Source: Streptomyces hilarionis (lineage in GTDB: Bacteria; Actinomycetota; Actinomycetes; Streptomycetales; Streptomycetaceae). Taken from it: a DNA stretch of 64,000 nt. Below the pieces are notes generated by a model. That model did no database searches, had not been told where the DNA came from, and saw only the letters and a list, made by a program, of their open reading frames with translations. The first letter of the stretch is position 1. Each line of letters opens with the position of its first letter. Shown piece by piece: positions 15,507 to 25,800 of this stretch. Both the position numbers and the translations under genes were made by a program. The stretch covers positions 1 to 64,000 of the forward strand of contig NZ_JAHHIT010000044.1 of assembly GCF_024539675.1 (NCBI RefSeq), read 5' to 3'.

Positions 15507-18500
15507 GGCGCGGCCCAGTTCGGGCAGGTCGAGGCGGTCCAGGGTGCGGACCCGGGCCAGGGTGAAGGTCTCCTCGACGATGGCGTGCAGATCTTCCAGG
15601 ACCCAGGGGCGGGCGGTGTCGGGCGGCACGGCCAGCAGCACGGCCTGCGGGGCGCGGGCGTCGGGGCGGTCCACGTGGAAGGCGGCGGCCGCGATCTCCT
15701 CCGGCCGGCCGGACGCGCCCGGGGGAGACGGCAGGGTCTCCGTCCACTCGTCGAGGATCAGTCCGGCGCAGTGCTCCGTGCCGTCGGGGGCGGTGTTCAG
15801 GCCCCGGGAGGCGTCGCGCAGGACGACGGTGGCGGCGCGGCGTTCGGTGGTCGGCGCCCGCCCGATCCACGCGGCCCCCGTCCGGAAGGGCGCCTGGCCC
15901 ACCACGGTGGGCGCCGGCGTCGCGCCGGCGAGGATCTCGGCGGCCGTCAGGAGGTCGTCGGCGGCGGCGAGCCGGGGCCGGACGCCGTGGCGGCCGACCG
16001 TCCAGTCCCGCACGGCGTCGTCGGTGGCGTCGGCGGGGCGCTGGGCGTCGGAGAGGACGTCGCTCGCGTGCTGGGCGGGCCAGGTGAGGGGCAGGGTGAA
16101 CCAGTCGCCGACGAGGGCGCGGACGGCGGTGAGGACGTCCGTGTACCAGGAGGCGCGGGCGTCCGGTTCGTCGGGCGGCGGCTTGGCGGCCGGCAGGAGC
16201 CGTTCGGTGGCCTGCGCCAGGGCGAGGGCGGAGTCGGCGACGGCGCGGGCCCGGTCGGCGTCGGCGCCGGCCTCGGGGGCGGGGGCGGAGAACGCGGTCG
16301 CCGCGGCGACGCCGAGGCCGGACAGGGCGGACACGGCCGCGTCCACGGCCGCCGCCGCGGTCGGCGACGGGCCGCCCGCCAGTGCCGCCGCCGTCTTGCG
16401 CAGGGTGGACAGCGCCTGGTCGACGCCGTCCGTCCAGACACTCACGCGGGTGTGGAGGTCCGTCAGGTCGGCCGTGTCCCAGCCGGCGGTGGGCTCGTCG
16501 GTGAGGTGGCCGGGCAGCAGTGGTGCTGCGGCCGCGAGGACGCCGCGAGCCTGGTCGGCCAGGCAGGCGAGGTCGTCGATGTCGGGGCTGTCGACGTGAT
16601 CGAGCAGTTCCAGCGGTGTGCCGGTCTCGGCGGCGACCTGGGCGAGGGCGCGTCGGGCCGCCGGGCAGGCCGCGATCGGCTCGGTGATCTGGGCGACGGC
16701 TTCGAGGGCGCTCAGGCCGAGGGCCGCGACGCCGACGATGGCGACCTGGGACGACTGTCCGGGCGCGCCGGGCACCCGCACGGCGAACTGCCGGTCGTTC
16801 GCCGGGCCGAGGAGGCCGCGCACGCACGCCTCCGCCTGCGGGGCGAGGGCCGCGAGGCCGCCGCCCGGCCCCCATCCGTCCTCCTGGGCCGGCGGCGGCG
16901 CGGCGGGCAGCCGCACGGCGAAGCGGTTGTGGACGCCGGTCCCGCGGCGGGGTGTGCGCAGGACCTCGGGGTCGGTGGGGGGCGGTTCGCCGCGGCCGAT
17001 GGCGTCGACGGACTCGGCCGCGCGCTCGAGGCGGCCGCCCACCAGCTGGTGGACGCCTTCTGCCGTCAGCAGGTCGGCGACGGCATCGACGGTGTCCTCC
17101 AGGTCCGCGCAGAACTGGAGGACGGCCGCGCGGTCCTCGTCGGACACTCCCGTGAACAGCTCGTCCGCAGGGCTCTGGGCGAGCAGGGCGCGGCCGCGGA
17201 GCAGCAGGTCGCCGTCCACGACCTGCCCGGCGCCCACGGCCTGCTGTTCGCGCTGTCCTTCGGGGGTCGTCGCGTCGGGCACCCGCGCCAGCGGGAACCT
17301 CTTGCGGAAGCGGCGGACGAGGTGGTCGAGGTGGCGGTCGTGCAGGGCGCGTTCGAACTGGTAGCCGAGGACGGCTTCGAGGGGCCGGCCCGCCGCCACC
17401 GCCTCCAGGACGGTGCGGGCCCGCCGGATGCGTGCCGCGGTGAGGTCGACGGCGAAGGCCTCGCGGTGGCGGTGGGCCAGCCAGCCCGAGCGCAGCACGG
17501 CCGCCGTGACGGCGTGGTGCAGCGAGGGCGCCAGGACCCAGCCGTCCGCGGCGGCGCGATGCCCCGGCGCCTGTGGCGCGAGACTCTCCAGCCATCCGTA
17601 GGCCCCGACGCGCAGGCCCGTCGGATTCTCGGCGCGCAGTGACTGAAGGCGTCGGGTGGCGAAGGAGGTGGCCCAGGCGTCCACGCGGTGGGTGATCAGG
17701 TCGGTCGCTTCGGCGATGTGGGCGTCGACGCGGAAGAGGTCCTCGGCGGTGGCGGGGCGCAGCAGTTCGACCTGGGCCGACCAGTCGTCCATGGCGGCGA
17801 TCAGTTCGCCCCACAGGTCCGCCGCCTCCGTCTGGCCGGCGTCGCGCAGCTCGCGGATCTTCGCGGCGATGCCGCCCCGCAGGAGCAGCCCCCAGAACAG
17901 TCCCACGCCGCACACGAGCTGGACGAACACGCTGGGGCTGACGGCGTCGCCTTCCGGGAAGACGCTGCCGAAGCGTGCCTGGAACGCGTCGAACTCCGCG
18001 TTCAGGTCGACTTCCTGCCCCGCGGGCGCGTCCTGCGCCGCCCGCACCTTGGCGACGAGCTCGGCGACCGCGGAGAAGACGTCACCGGCCAGCAGGGCGG
18101 TGAGTGCGTCGCTCGGCTCGGTGGCCGTGCGGATGCCCCGGCCGGGGGTGTCGCTGGGGACGACTCCCCGGGCGGCCAGTTGGGCGTCGATCCAGCCGAA
18201 CACCGTGGGCTGGGTCGATTCGGGGTCGATGTCGAACGAGGTCAGGCTCACGGTCGGTGAGCGGGGCACCCGGCTGAGCACGTCCAGGAAGGCGGCGTCC
18301 TGGTCGGGACCGGCGCCGATCCGCGCGCCGACCGGCTCGCGGGCCGCCAGGTCGAGGAGCGAGCGGACGGCCACCAGGGCCAGGACGGGGACGTCGTCGC
18401 CCTGCCACAGCTCGGTCGCGCTGACGGGCAGCACGCCGTACGGCTGGTTGCCGAACCGCACGGTGGGCAGGGGTCCGCGGCCGGTGACCCAGGTGAGCGC

Positions 18501-19889
18501 GTGGTCCATGAGGGGCTGTGCCTCGCGCAGCGCCAGGGGCCAGGCGGTCGGTTCCTGTGTCTCGTCGGCCTCCGTGGAGACGGCCTGTCCCCATCCGTTG
18601 ATCGCCGCGGTCAGGGTCACCAGGCGCTGCGCGGCCCGTCGTCGGGGCTCCTCGTGCGAGGCGTCGCCGTCGGCGAGGGCGAGCACCGGCCGTCCGTCGA
18701 TGCCGAGGGCACGGGCGAGGCGCGCGGCGTCGGAGGGACCGTCGGGATCGTGCGCGGCGCGGCGTTCGGCCATCTCCTCCGGGCGGCGCATGACGGGGCG
18801 GCTCGACCAGGAGGAGCGGCTGCGGGGGGTGTTGTTGGTGGGGGCGCCGGGCGGGACGAAGGCCAGGCCGCGGGTGTACTGGTGGGAGCGCAGGGCGTCG
18901 GCCACCTTCGCCGCGTCCTCGTCGGCGCCGGCCGACGTGCGCACACCCACCGCGGTCACGAGATCGTGTGCCAGGTCGCCGCCCGTGAGCGGCACCCGCA
19001 CCGCCATCCCGACCCGCACGGCCTCGTCGAAGTCGATCAGCCAGCGGCTCGGTCCGGTCCAGGGCACCTTGTCGCCCGCCGGGTCGGGGGCCTGGGCTCC
19101 GACCGCGGCGGGGTCGAAACCCAGCGGCAGGTCCGGTGGGATCGGCTCGCCCTCGACGCGCCAGCGCAGCGCGTCCTGCCGGTACCCGGAGAACACCAGC
19201 CGTTCGGGCAGCAGCAGCGAGCCGGGGGCGCGGGTGGCGTGTTCCGGCGCGGTGGGGACCTGCGGGAACTCCAGGGGTGCGGTGCCCGGCGGGACCGGGG
19301 GGCGCAGGCTCTCCACGGCCCAGGCGGCGCGCGCCGCGCCGAGGGTCTTCAGCACCCGGTCCCAGGCCGCCGCCGTCGCGTCCGCGGCGGGGTCGAGGTC
19401 CCACACGGTCCGCCAGTACGTCATGGCGGCGTCGGCCTCGCGCGGGGTGAGTCCGGGCTGGAAGGCGTCGACGTGCACGTCGTCCGGGTAGGCCCGGATC
19501 CACAGTTCGACGCCGGCGTCGACGGGCGCGTACCGCACTTCGAGACGCAGGGGGAAGAGGGCGACGGGCAGCAGGGGGTCCTCCGCCGGCCACAGGGGTT
19601 CGGCGTCCGTCAGGGCCTGCGCCAGCTGGAGGGCGGCGAGGTCGTTGAGCGCCTCGGCGTCGGACATCGCCTGCTTGGCTGCGTTCACGTCCTGTTCCAA
19701 CTGCGGGAGGAACGCGGCCAGTCGGTCCCGTCGCTCCGCCAGGTGTTCCGCGGAGCCCAGGCTCGTCAGCTCCTTGGACGCCGAGGTCTGCCAGGCCACC
19801 AGGTCGGAGTGGCGGCGCTGGGCGGCCTCGCTCGCCCGGTACTGGGCGCGTGCCGCGAACCTGGCCCTGGTGACGTCCTCGCCGCTCAT
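15495..19889 (-). CDS. Giant conserved protein, 1464 aa, of unknown function
   Basis: The largest protein of the window and third gene of the operon. The N-terminal 90 residues form a likely coiled coil (ARFAARAQYRASEAAQRRHS ... LAAFLPQLEQDVNAAKQAMS). A long mixed domain follows with the landmark FGNQPYGVLP (479-488), a block I recall from other large unassigned bacterial proteins. The second half is helix-rich and alanine-rich. No signal peptide, membrane helix or enzymatic motif is visible. Its ATG overlaps the stop of the 982-aa gene by four bases (ATGA), so the two are translationally coupled, as expected for subunits made in fixed ratio. It may be structural. Confidence 0.8.
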   Translation of the reverse strand: MSGEDVTRARFAARAQYRASEAAQRRHSDLVAWQTSASKELTSLGSAEHLAERRDRLAAFLPQLEQDVNAAKQAMSDAEALNDLAALQLAQALTDAEPLWPAEDPLLPVALFPLRLEVRYAPVDAGVELWIRAYPDDVHVDAFQPGLTPREADAAMTYWRTVWDLDPAADATAAAWDRVLKTLGAARAAWAVESLRPPVPPGTAPLEFPQVPTAPEHATRAPGSLLLPERLVFSGYRQDALRWRVEGEPIPPDLPLGFDPAAVGAQAPDPAGDKVPWTGPSRWLIDFDEAVRVGMAVRVPLTGGDLAHDLVTAVGVRTSAGADEDAAKVADALRSHQYTRGLAFVPPGAPTNNTPRSRSSWSSRPVMRRPEEMAERRAAHDPDGPSDAARLARALGIDGRPVLALADGDASHEEPRRRAAQRLVTLTAAINGWGQAVSTEADETQEPTAWPLALREAQPLMDHALTWVTGRGPLPTVRFGNQPYGVLPVSATELWQGDDVPVLALVAVRSLLDLAAREPVGARIGAGPDQDAAFLDVLSRVPRSPTVSLTSFDIDPESTQPTVFGWIDAQLAARGVVPSDTPGRGIRTATEPSDALTALLAGDVFSAVAELVAKVRAAQDAPAGQEVDLNAEFDAFQARFGSVFPEGDAVSPSVFVQLVCGVGLFWGLLLRGGIAAKIRELRDAGQTEAADLWGELIAAMDDWSAQVELLRPATAEDLFRVDAHIAEATDLITHRVDAWATSFATRRLQSLRAENPTGLRVGAYGWLESLAPQAPGHRAAADGWVLAPSLHHAVTAAVLRSGWLAHRHREAFAVDLTAARIRRARTVLEAVAAGRPLEAVLGYQFERALHDRHLDHLVRRFRKRFPLARVPDATTPEGQREQQAVGAGQVVDGDLLLRGRALLAQSPADELFTGVSDEDRAAVLQFCADLEDTVDAVADLLTAEGVHQLVGGRLERAAESVDAIGRGEPPPTDPEVLRTPRRGTGVHNRFAVRLPAAPPPAQEDGWGPGGGLAALAPQAEACVRGLLGPANDRQFAVRVPGAPGQSSQVAIVGVAALGLSALEAVAQITEPIAACPAARRALAQVAAETGTPLELLDHVDSPDIDDLACLADQARGVLAAAAPLLPGHLTDEPTAGWDTADLTDLHTRVSVWTDGVDQALSTLRKTAAALAGGPSPTAAAAVDAAVSALSGLGVAAATAFSAPAPEAGADADRARAVADSALALAQATERLLPAAKPPPDEPDARASWYTDVLTAVRALVGDWFTLPLTWPAQHASDVLSDAQRPADATDDAVRDWTVGRHGVRPRLAAADDLLTAAEILAGATPAPTVVGQAPFRTGAAWIGRAPTTERRAATVVLRDASRGLNTAPDGTEHCAGLILDEWTETLPSPPGASGRPEEIAAAAFHVDRPDARAPQAVLLAVPPDTARPWVLEDLHAIVEETFTLARVRTLDRLDLPELGRAVPW

Positions 19890-22834
19890 GGCGCCACCAG
19901 CTCGGAGGCATGGCGGGCGACGCGCACCGGCCGCTGGAGGGCGATGGCCGCCGTCTGCGCGGCGTCCGCACCCCAGGCCAGGTCGCTGCCCGCGGGGGAG
20001 GCGATGGCCCGGTTCACGGACGCGAAGCCGCGTGCGTCGGCGACGAGCGGCCACGACAGATCGTTCCAGCTGTTCAGGGGCGCCTCGTCGAGGTCGAAGC
20101 CGAACCGCATCTGATAGGCGTGTTCCTGGAACACGAAGTAGGCGCCCGGCGGCCCCACGATCTCCGACGGCGAGCCGCGGAAGGCGTAGGCGGTGGTGGC
20201 GGCGTCGACGGGCAGGGCGAAGACGGGCGGACTCCAGCGCGTGGTGTCCGGTTCCAGTCCCGCGGGGCTCCCGTCGTCCGCCGCCCGGGCCGGCACCATG
20301 AACAGCAGGGTCCTGGGATAGCGGCGCAGCAGCTCGGCCCTGACCAGCAGGATCACCAACTCGCCCGCGTCGGCCGACAGATGGCTGCCCAGCGGGCCGC
20401 CGGCGAACAGGGCGATCTGCGGCAGGTCCTGGGCCCCGTCGGGGTGCGGCCAGAACATCCGGAAGGTCGTCGCCCGGCGGTGGCTGGGGTACTCGCGCCA
20501 GAGCAGCTCCCGGTTCATCTCGTGGTTGAGGCCGATCAGATAGGCCTCGATGAACGGGGCGTTGGCCGCGACCAGACGGACCCGGTCCGTGGGGAAGGCC
20601 GACAGCCCGGGCAGGAACCAGTCGGGCGCGTCCGCGAGCAGGGCCATGGCCAGGGGCGCGGGGAAGTCCGGTGCGCGCGTCAGGTCCTCGGTGCTGTGCG
20701 GGTCCCCCAGGCCGGACGGCAGCGCCACCCGCTGCGCGAGGCGCGCGCCGACGAGGCCGTCGGGGTTCATCCCGTCCACCAGGCGCTGGCGGAACCCCTC
20801 GGCGTCGACGCGTACGCCCGCCCCTCCCACATCGGGTCCACAGCCCTGGTGCAGCAGCAGGTGGCCCTGCTCGTCGGAGGCCGAGCGGTCCGTCAGCGAC
20901 GCCAGCGTGGTCCGCAGGGACCCGGCCGCCATGGCGGCCGTCCCGGTGTCGACGAGCGCGGAGACGGCCTCGGAGGCGTCGGCCGCGCGGAGGGAGGCAC
21001 GGAAGGGAAGGCCGTCGAGCCCGCTGTCGATCGTGGCGGCGGGCGCGGTGTACCCGTTGGCCTCGGCGACCAGACGCACGACCTCCAGCGAGGTGAGCGA
21101 GCGCGTGGCCCGCAGCCGGTCCTCCGCGGCGGACACCGCCTGGACCTGGAGGGAGACCAGGCCCGCGACCGGCTGGGCGGGCGGTGGCGGGACCTCCTGG
21201 AGCACGTCCGCCGCCACGGGCACCGACACCGCGCCGGCCAGCCCGCGGATGGCGGACGCGTCGGTCAGGGCCCGGGCCAGGCCGATGGGACGCGGGACGT
21301 TGCGCGGCATGTGTTCGTCGGACCCGGGGAACGCCCCGGCGGGTGCGACGGCCCGGCGGGCGACGGGACCGCTGGGCCGGGTCAGCCGGGCGAAGGCCGT
21401 GCCGGCGAAGCCGTCGGCGAGCCGGCTCACGTGCAGTTCGGCGCCGGCCGTGACACTGAGCTGCGCCCGGCGCACCGACCTGACGCGGTGCTGGGCGGGT
21501 GCGCTCAGCGCCACCAGCTCGGCGGAGGTCAGCGTGGCCACGTGGCGCCGGTGCGCGGAGGCGGCGACCCGCTCGGACAGGCGCCCGTGGGCGCGGTCGC
21601 GGTTGGCCTCGCGGAGGGCTCCGGCGAACTCCCAGGCGTACGCCATCAGTTCCTCCTGGTTGCGGCGGACGAACTCCGCGCCGAGGCCCGCGGCGATGCG
21701 GTGCCGTACGTCCAGGTTGAGCGCGGACAGCCAGTCCTGGTCCTCGGCGCCGGGTGTGCGGTCGACGGTCTCGCGTCCGGCGTGGGGGCCGCCGTAGAGC
21801 GGCGGGGCGAGCGCGCCGGGCCGGGCCGGTCCCCGACCGCCCGCGGGCACGGCCGGCGCGCCGGCGTCGACGGCGTCGGCCAGGGCCTCGCGCAGATCGG
21901 CGCTCTCGGGCGGCGCGGGGGTCTCGCCCGACGCCGAGATGTCGCGCAGCGCGCCCTGCACGTGCAGGACGGCGCCGGCCCGCGCGGGGTCGGGCTGTTC
22001 GTCGGGCCAGGGCGCCGACACGTCGACGGGCCTGCTGCCGAAGCCCTCGGCGGCCTCGCCCTCGAGCGGCGCGATCCGCGAGACCAGCTGCTCGAAGTCG
22101 CCCTCGGGACCGGTCGAGAACTGCCACGTCAGATAGACGGGCAGCTTCACGGGGTCGTCCGGGCCGTCCCCGGGCGCGGCGACGGTCCACGCGGGCCCCG
22201 AAGCGGTCTCCGGATCGACGTCGGCGCCGGTGCCCACCGCCACGCCCGCCCCGAAGGCGGGGACCACCGCGGCGATGTAGGGCCTCCCGGCCGTCAGCCG
22301 ACGGGGACAGACCAGCCGGGCGATGTCGCTTCCGGGCACCGCGCCCGCGTCCGCGGGGTCGGCGACGGCCGACTGAACGTGGGCCCAGGCCCAGGACTCC
22401 GACAGGTCGGGCAGCTCCCGGCGCCGGGTGAGCAGCACCGGCAGGGGCGCGCCCGGTTGTAGCCGGCCGGTCGACGCCTCGACGACGACGAGCACCATCC
22501 AGGGCCGCAGCCGGCCCTGTTCGTCGGCGGCCCGGGCCGTGAACCGCCACGGCAGGTCCACGGCCGAGACGTCGACGGACACCAGGTCGTTGGCGACCGC
22601 GTCGGTCACCCCGGGCGCGGGCGTACGGCGTCCGAAGAGTCCCGGGTCGACGCCGATCACCGACTCGGGGCCGACGACGGACAGCTCGGGCCCGGTGACC
22701 TCGGCCGTGTCCTGCGGGGTGGCGGTCAGGGTGAGAGCCGAGGTCAGCCGGTGGCGCACCTCGCCCGCGGGCGGTGCGCCGAGCCGGGCGCCGACGGCGG
22801 GCCGGACGTGAGAGGTGAAGCGCAGCGACGTCAT
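19886..22834 (-). CDS. Large conserved protein, 982 aa, of unknown function
   Basis: Second gene of the operon. The N-terminal 300 residues look beta-rich (ALTLTATPQDTAEVTGPELS; WMVLVVVEASTGRLQPG). The best landmark is near residue 763, EAYLIGLNHEMNRELLWREY followed by a TTFRMFW block; near-identical sequences occur, to my memory, in large unassigned proteins of many bacterial phyla. There is no signal peptide or membrane helix. Its ATG shares one base with the stop of the DUF6603-type gene (TGATG), and its own stop overlaps the next start (ATGA), so it is coupled on both sides. The function is unknown. Confidence 0.82.
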   Translation of the reverse strand: MTSLRFTSHVRPAVGARLGAPPAGEVRHRLTSALTLTATPQDTAEVTGPELSVVGPESVIGVDPGLFGRRTPAPGVTDAVANDLVSVDVSAVDLPWRFTARAADEQGRLRPWMVLVVVEASTGRLQPGAPLPVLLTRRRELPDLSESWAWAHVQSAVADPADAGAVPGSDIARLVCPRRLTAGRPYIAAVVPAFGAGVAVGTGADVDPETASGPAWTVAAPGDGPDDPVKLPVYLTWQFSTGPEGDFEQLVSRIAPLEGEAAEGFGSRPVDVSAPWPDEQPDPARAGAVLHVQGALRDISASGETPAPPESADLREALADAVDAGAPAVPAGGRGPARPGALAPPLYGGPHAGRETVDRTPGAEDQDWLSALNLDVRHRIAAGLGAEFVRRNQEELMAYAWEFAGALREANRDRAHGRLSERVAASAHRRHVATLTSAELVALSAPAQHRVRSVRRAQLSVTAGAELHVSRLADGFAGTAFARLTRPSGPVARRAVAPAGAFPGSDEHMPRNVPRPIGLARALTDASAIRGLAGAVSVPVAADVLQEVPPPPAQPVAGLVSLQVQAVSAAEDRLRATRSLTSLEVVRLVAEANGYTAPAATIDSGLDGLPFRASLRAADASEAVSALVDTGTAAMAAGSLRTTLASLTDRSASDEQGHLLLHQGCGPDVGGAGVRVDAEGFRQRLVDGMNPDGLVGARLAQRVALPSGLGDPHSTEDLTRAPDFPAPLAMALLADAPDWFLPGLSAFPTDRVRLVAANAPFIEAYLIGLNHEMNRELLWREYPSHRRATTFRMFWPHPDGAQDLPQIALFAGGPLGSHLSADAGELVILLVRAELLRRYPRTLLFMVPARAADDGSPAGLEPDTTRWSPPVFALPVDAATTAYAFRGSPSEIVGPPGAYFVFQEHAYQMRFGFDLDEAPLNSWNDLSWPLVADARGFASVNRAIASPAGSDLAWGADAAQTAAIALQRPVRVARHASELVAP

Positions 22835-25800
22835 CACACGAGCTCCCAGGTCTCCACGACGGACACCGAGGCCAGGCGGCCGAAGGAGGCGGCGGCGTCC
22901 AGGGTCGCCGCGAGCGCCCGGGCCTGCGCCTCGGCGGCGAACGACGGCGTGTCCGCGACGCGTGCGGTGGGTGCCACGTCGGACGCGAAGGCCGTGGTGA
23001 GGGGCTGAGGGCCGGTCTCCACCCGCTCGTCGGGCGGGCGCAGCCAGTCGTCCAGCCGGAACCGCTCGCCCAGCGGCATCTGCTGCACCCCGGACAGGCC
23101 GTCCCAGGTCCGCAGCGGGGCCAGCGCCTCGTCCCCCTCCGCCACGAAGGACTTGACCTCCCATTCGAGGGTGACGGTCCGCGGCCCGTCGGCGTGTTGC
23201 AGTCCTCCCGCGCCGAACGTCACCCCGCACGCCATGTCCTGGAACGCCGGCCGGCTCAGCTGCTCCTCGTGGGACAGGGTCTGGAACTGTCCGAGGGCGA
23301 ACTGCTCGGTCACGGGGCGGATGTCGGTCGCGTCGCTCACGACCGCCTGCGCGTCCCGGCGCACGAGACGGGGCTCGGACACCGACCAGGTCTGCCGGGG
23401 GACGCCGGCTCCGGCGAACCGGTCGATCGGCACCTCCAGCGGCATCAGGCGCTGGCGGACCTGGAGGGTGCCCAGCGGGTGGACGACCGTGCCCGCGGCG
23501 ATGCCGTCGGCGGCCTCCTGCGTCAGCTGCACTCCCGCGAGCACCTCGGGGGCGGCCTGCGCCCGCCAGGACTGCGGCTTGGCGAACTCGGCGGCCAGCA
23601 GGTCCCCGAGGCGGGGCGGCGGCTGCCCCACCGGCGGCGGACCGCCCCAGGTCTCGTCGATCGAGAAGGGCACGTCGAACAGGAACGTCTCGACCCGGCC
23701 CGTTCCCTTCAGCCGCCACGGCGCGGGACCTTCCACCAGCAGGTCCAGCGACACCCCCATGAGGGTCTCGCCCATCACCTCCACGGCGACGGCGGCGGAC
23801 GCGTGGACGGAGAAGTGGAAGGGGTCCCACTCGAAGAGGGCGTCGAACCCGAAGTGCCCGGACAGCCCGCACTCCGCGAGCTCGGCGGACAGCTCCACGC
23901 GGGCGCCGAACTGCACGCTGTTGGACGTCACCGCCACGTACGCCTCGCAGCGCAGCTCCACGAGCGGCATCCCGAGCCGCATCCCGATGCGCCGCAGCGC
24001 GGGCACCCCGGCGGGCGCCCGGTAGGCGGGGTGCAGTCCTCCGGCGCTGAACACGAACGCCGGATCGGAGCCGCCCCGCACGAGGAGGTACAGGTCGCCG
24101 GTCAGCGGCAGCCCGGCCAGCTGCGAACCGGTCAGGTTCGCGAACGCGGTGAAGGCCGGTGTGGCGATGTCGATGTCGGCCATGAGGGTGGCCTGCACGG
24201 TGATGAGCGGCGCGACCTCGTCGGGCACCATCAAGGTGAGCTTGCCGAGGACCGTGAACCGGGGCGGGGCCGCGTCGCCGCCGTCGCCCGCCGACACCGA
24301 CAGCTCGGCGACCACGCCCAGCGCCAGCCGCAGCAGCCGCCCGCCCCACGACAGCTCGAACATCGGCCCGACGACGAATCTGCCCGGGCACGCCGGGAAC
24401 AGGGCCGACATGGTGTCGCCGAGGGTGGCGAGCGCGGCTCCGGGGTCGGCGGGGAACAGCAGCGGGGCGGCACGGCCGTCGGCCACGGCGGCCATCAGCG
24501 CGTCCCGGTCGATACGGCGTCCCGCTCCGAGGATGCCGCCCACCCCGGACACGGCGAACCCGAAGCCGACCTGGATGCCCGGCAGCGGGAAGCGCACGCC
24601 GAGGACGACCAGGAACGACAGCGGGGTTCCCGTCGAGGTGTCGGGCAGGCCGAGGACGCCGAACGCGCTCACCGACATCGGCGGGATCCGCACGACCAGC
24701 GCGCCCGTGTACTCGCCCGGCCTGCCGAGGTCGAGAAGACCGGCCGCGGCGATCGGCCCGGCGGTGACCGCGATCGAGACGCCGTCCGGCGGTCCTCCGG
24801 TGATGCCGTCGAGGTCGGGGCCCAGGGCCTCCGCGCCCAGCCGCACGGGCAGGGTCGTCGTGAGGCCGTCCAGTGCGGCCTGGGCGGGCACGGCCGACAC
24901 CGCCGTGCGCACGTCCGCCTCGAAACCGAGGCGCAGGGTCAGCGCCTCCGCTCCCTGCTCGAATCCCAGGATCGCCGCGAGCGCCTTGGGCGCCAGGGGG
25001 CCGATGGGGCCGGGCGTGGGCAGGGACACCTTGAGCCCGGGGTCGTCGTTGAGCCGGGCGCCGCCCTCGGCGAGACCGAACGAGAAGCCCACCGGCAGCT
25101 CCAGACGCCCCAGCAGTGCCTGCGCCATGCCCGTGTCGAAGACGAGGGCGGCCGCCGGGAGGCGGGCGTCCAGCTTGGCGTGGGCGCCTCCCTCGGCGCC
25201 GACGACGATGTCGCACTGGAGGGCGGCGTCGCCCAGGCGCAGCCCGACGCCGCGCGCGGCCAGCAGGTCGGCCGGCCGGCCGGACAGCGTGAGCGAGACG
25301 TTGTCCCCCGGGCTCGCCTCCACCACCTCGACCGTGCCGTCCAGGGTGCAGGTCAGCAGTAACCGGCCGTCCAGGGTCCCGCTCGCCGAGCAGGTGATGT
25401 CCCCGTCGGCTCCCACGACCGCGCCCTCGGCGGCGCCGGAGCCCGACGCCACGACCCACAGCAGCGGGCCGGCGGGGCCGCCGGTGACCGCGACGGCCGC
25501 GGCCAGGGGAGTCCCGCCGGGGGTGTCGACCCGCAGGGCGAGCGCCGGCCCCCGTCCCTGCCCCGGGCCGCCGGCCGCGTCCCAGCCGTGCAGGCCGACG
25601 TGGACCGGGCCCCCGGAGGCCTCCGGTGTGCCGAGGCGGCCGAGTCCGCGCAGCAGGGCGGCGACGCCGGGCTGACCGGCGTCCACGTCCGGCAGGCGTT
25701 GGAGCAGATGAGGGGCGAGGGCCGTACCGGCCCACTCGTCGCCCGCGGCCGTGAGGGGTTCGAGTCGGCCCGCCGACTCCAGGGAGCGTCGTGCGGCGTC

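Noticed and set aside
14358..17642. 1094-aa frame on the plus strand opposite the giant operon
   Set aside because: Gly/Arg/Val-rich antisense shadow of the 1464- and 585-aa genes without motifs; the minus-strand genes are coupled by overlaps and have conserved blocks.
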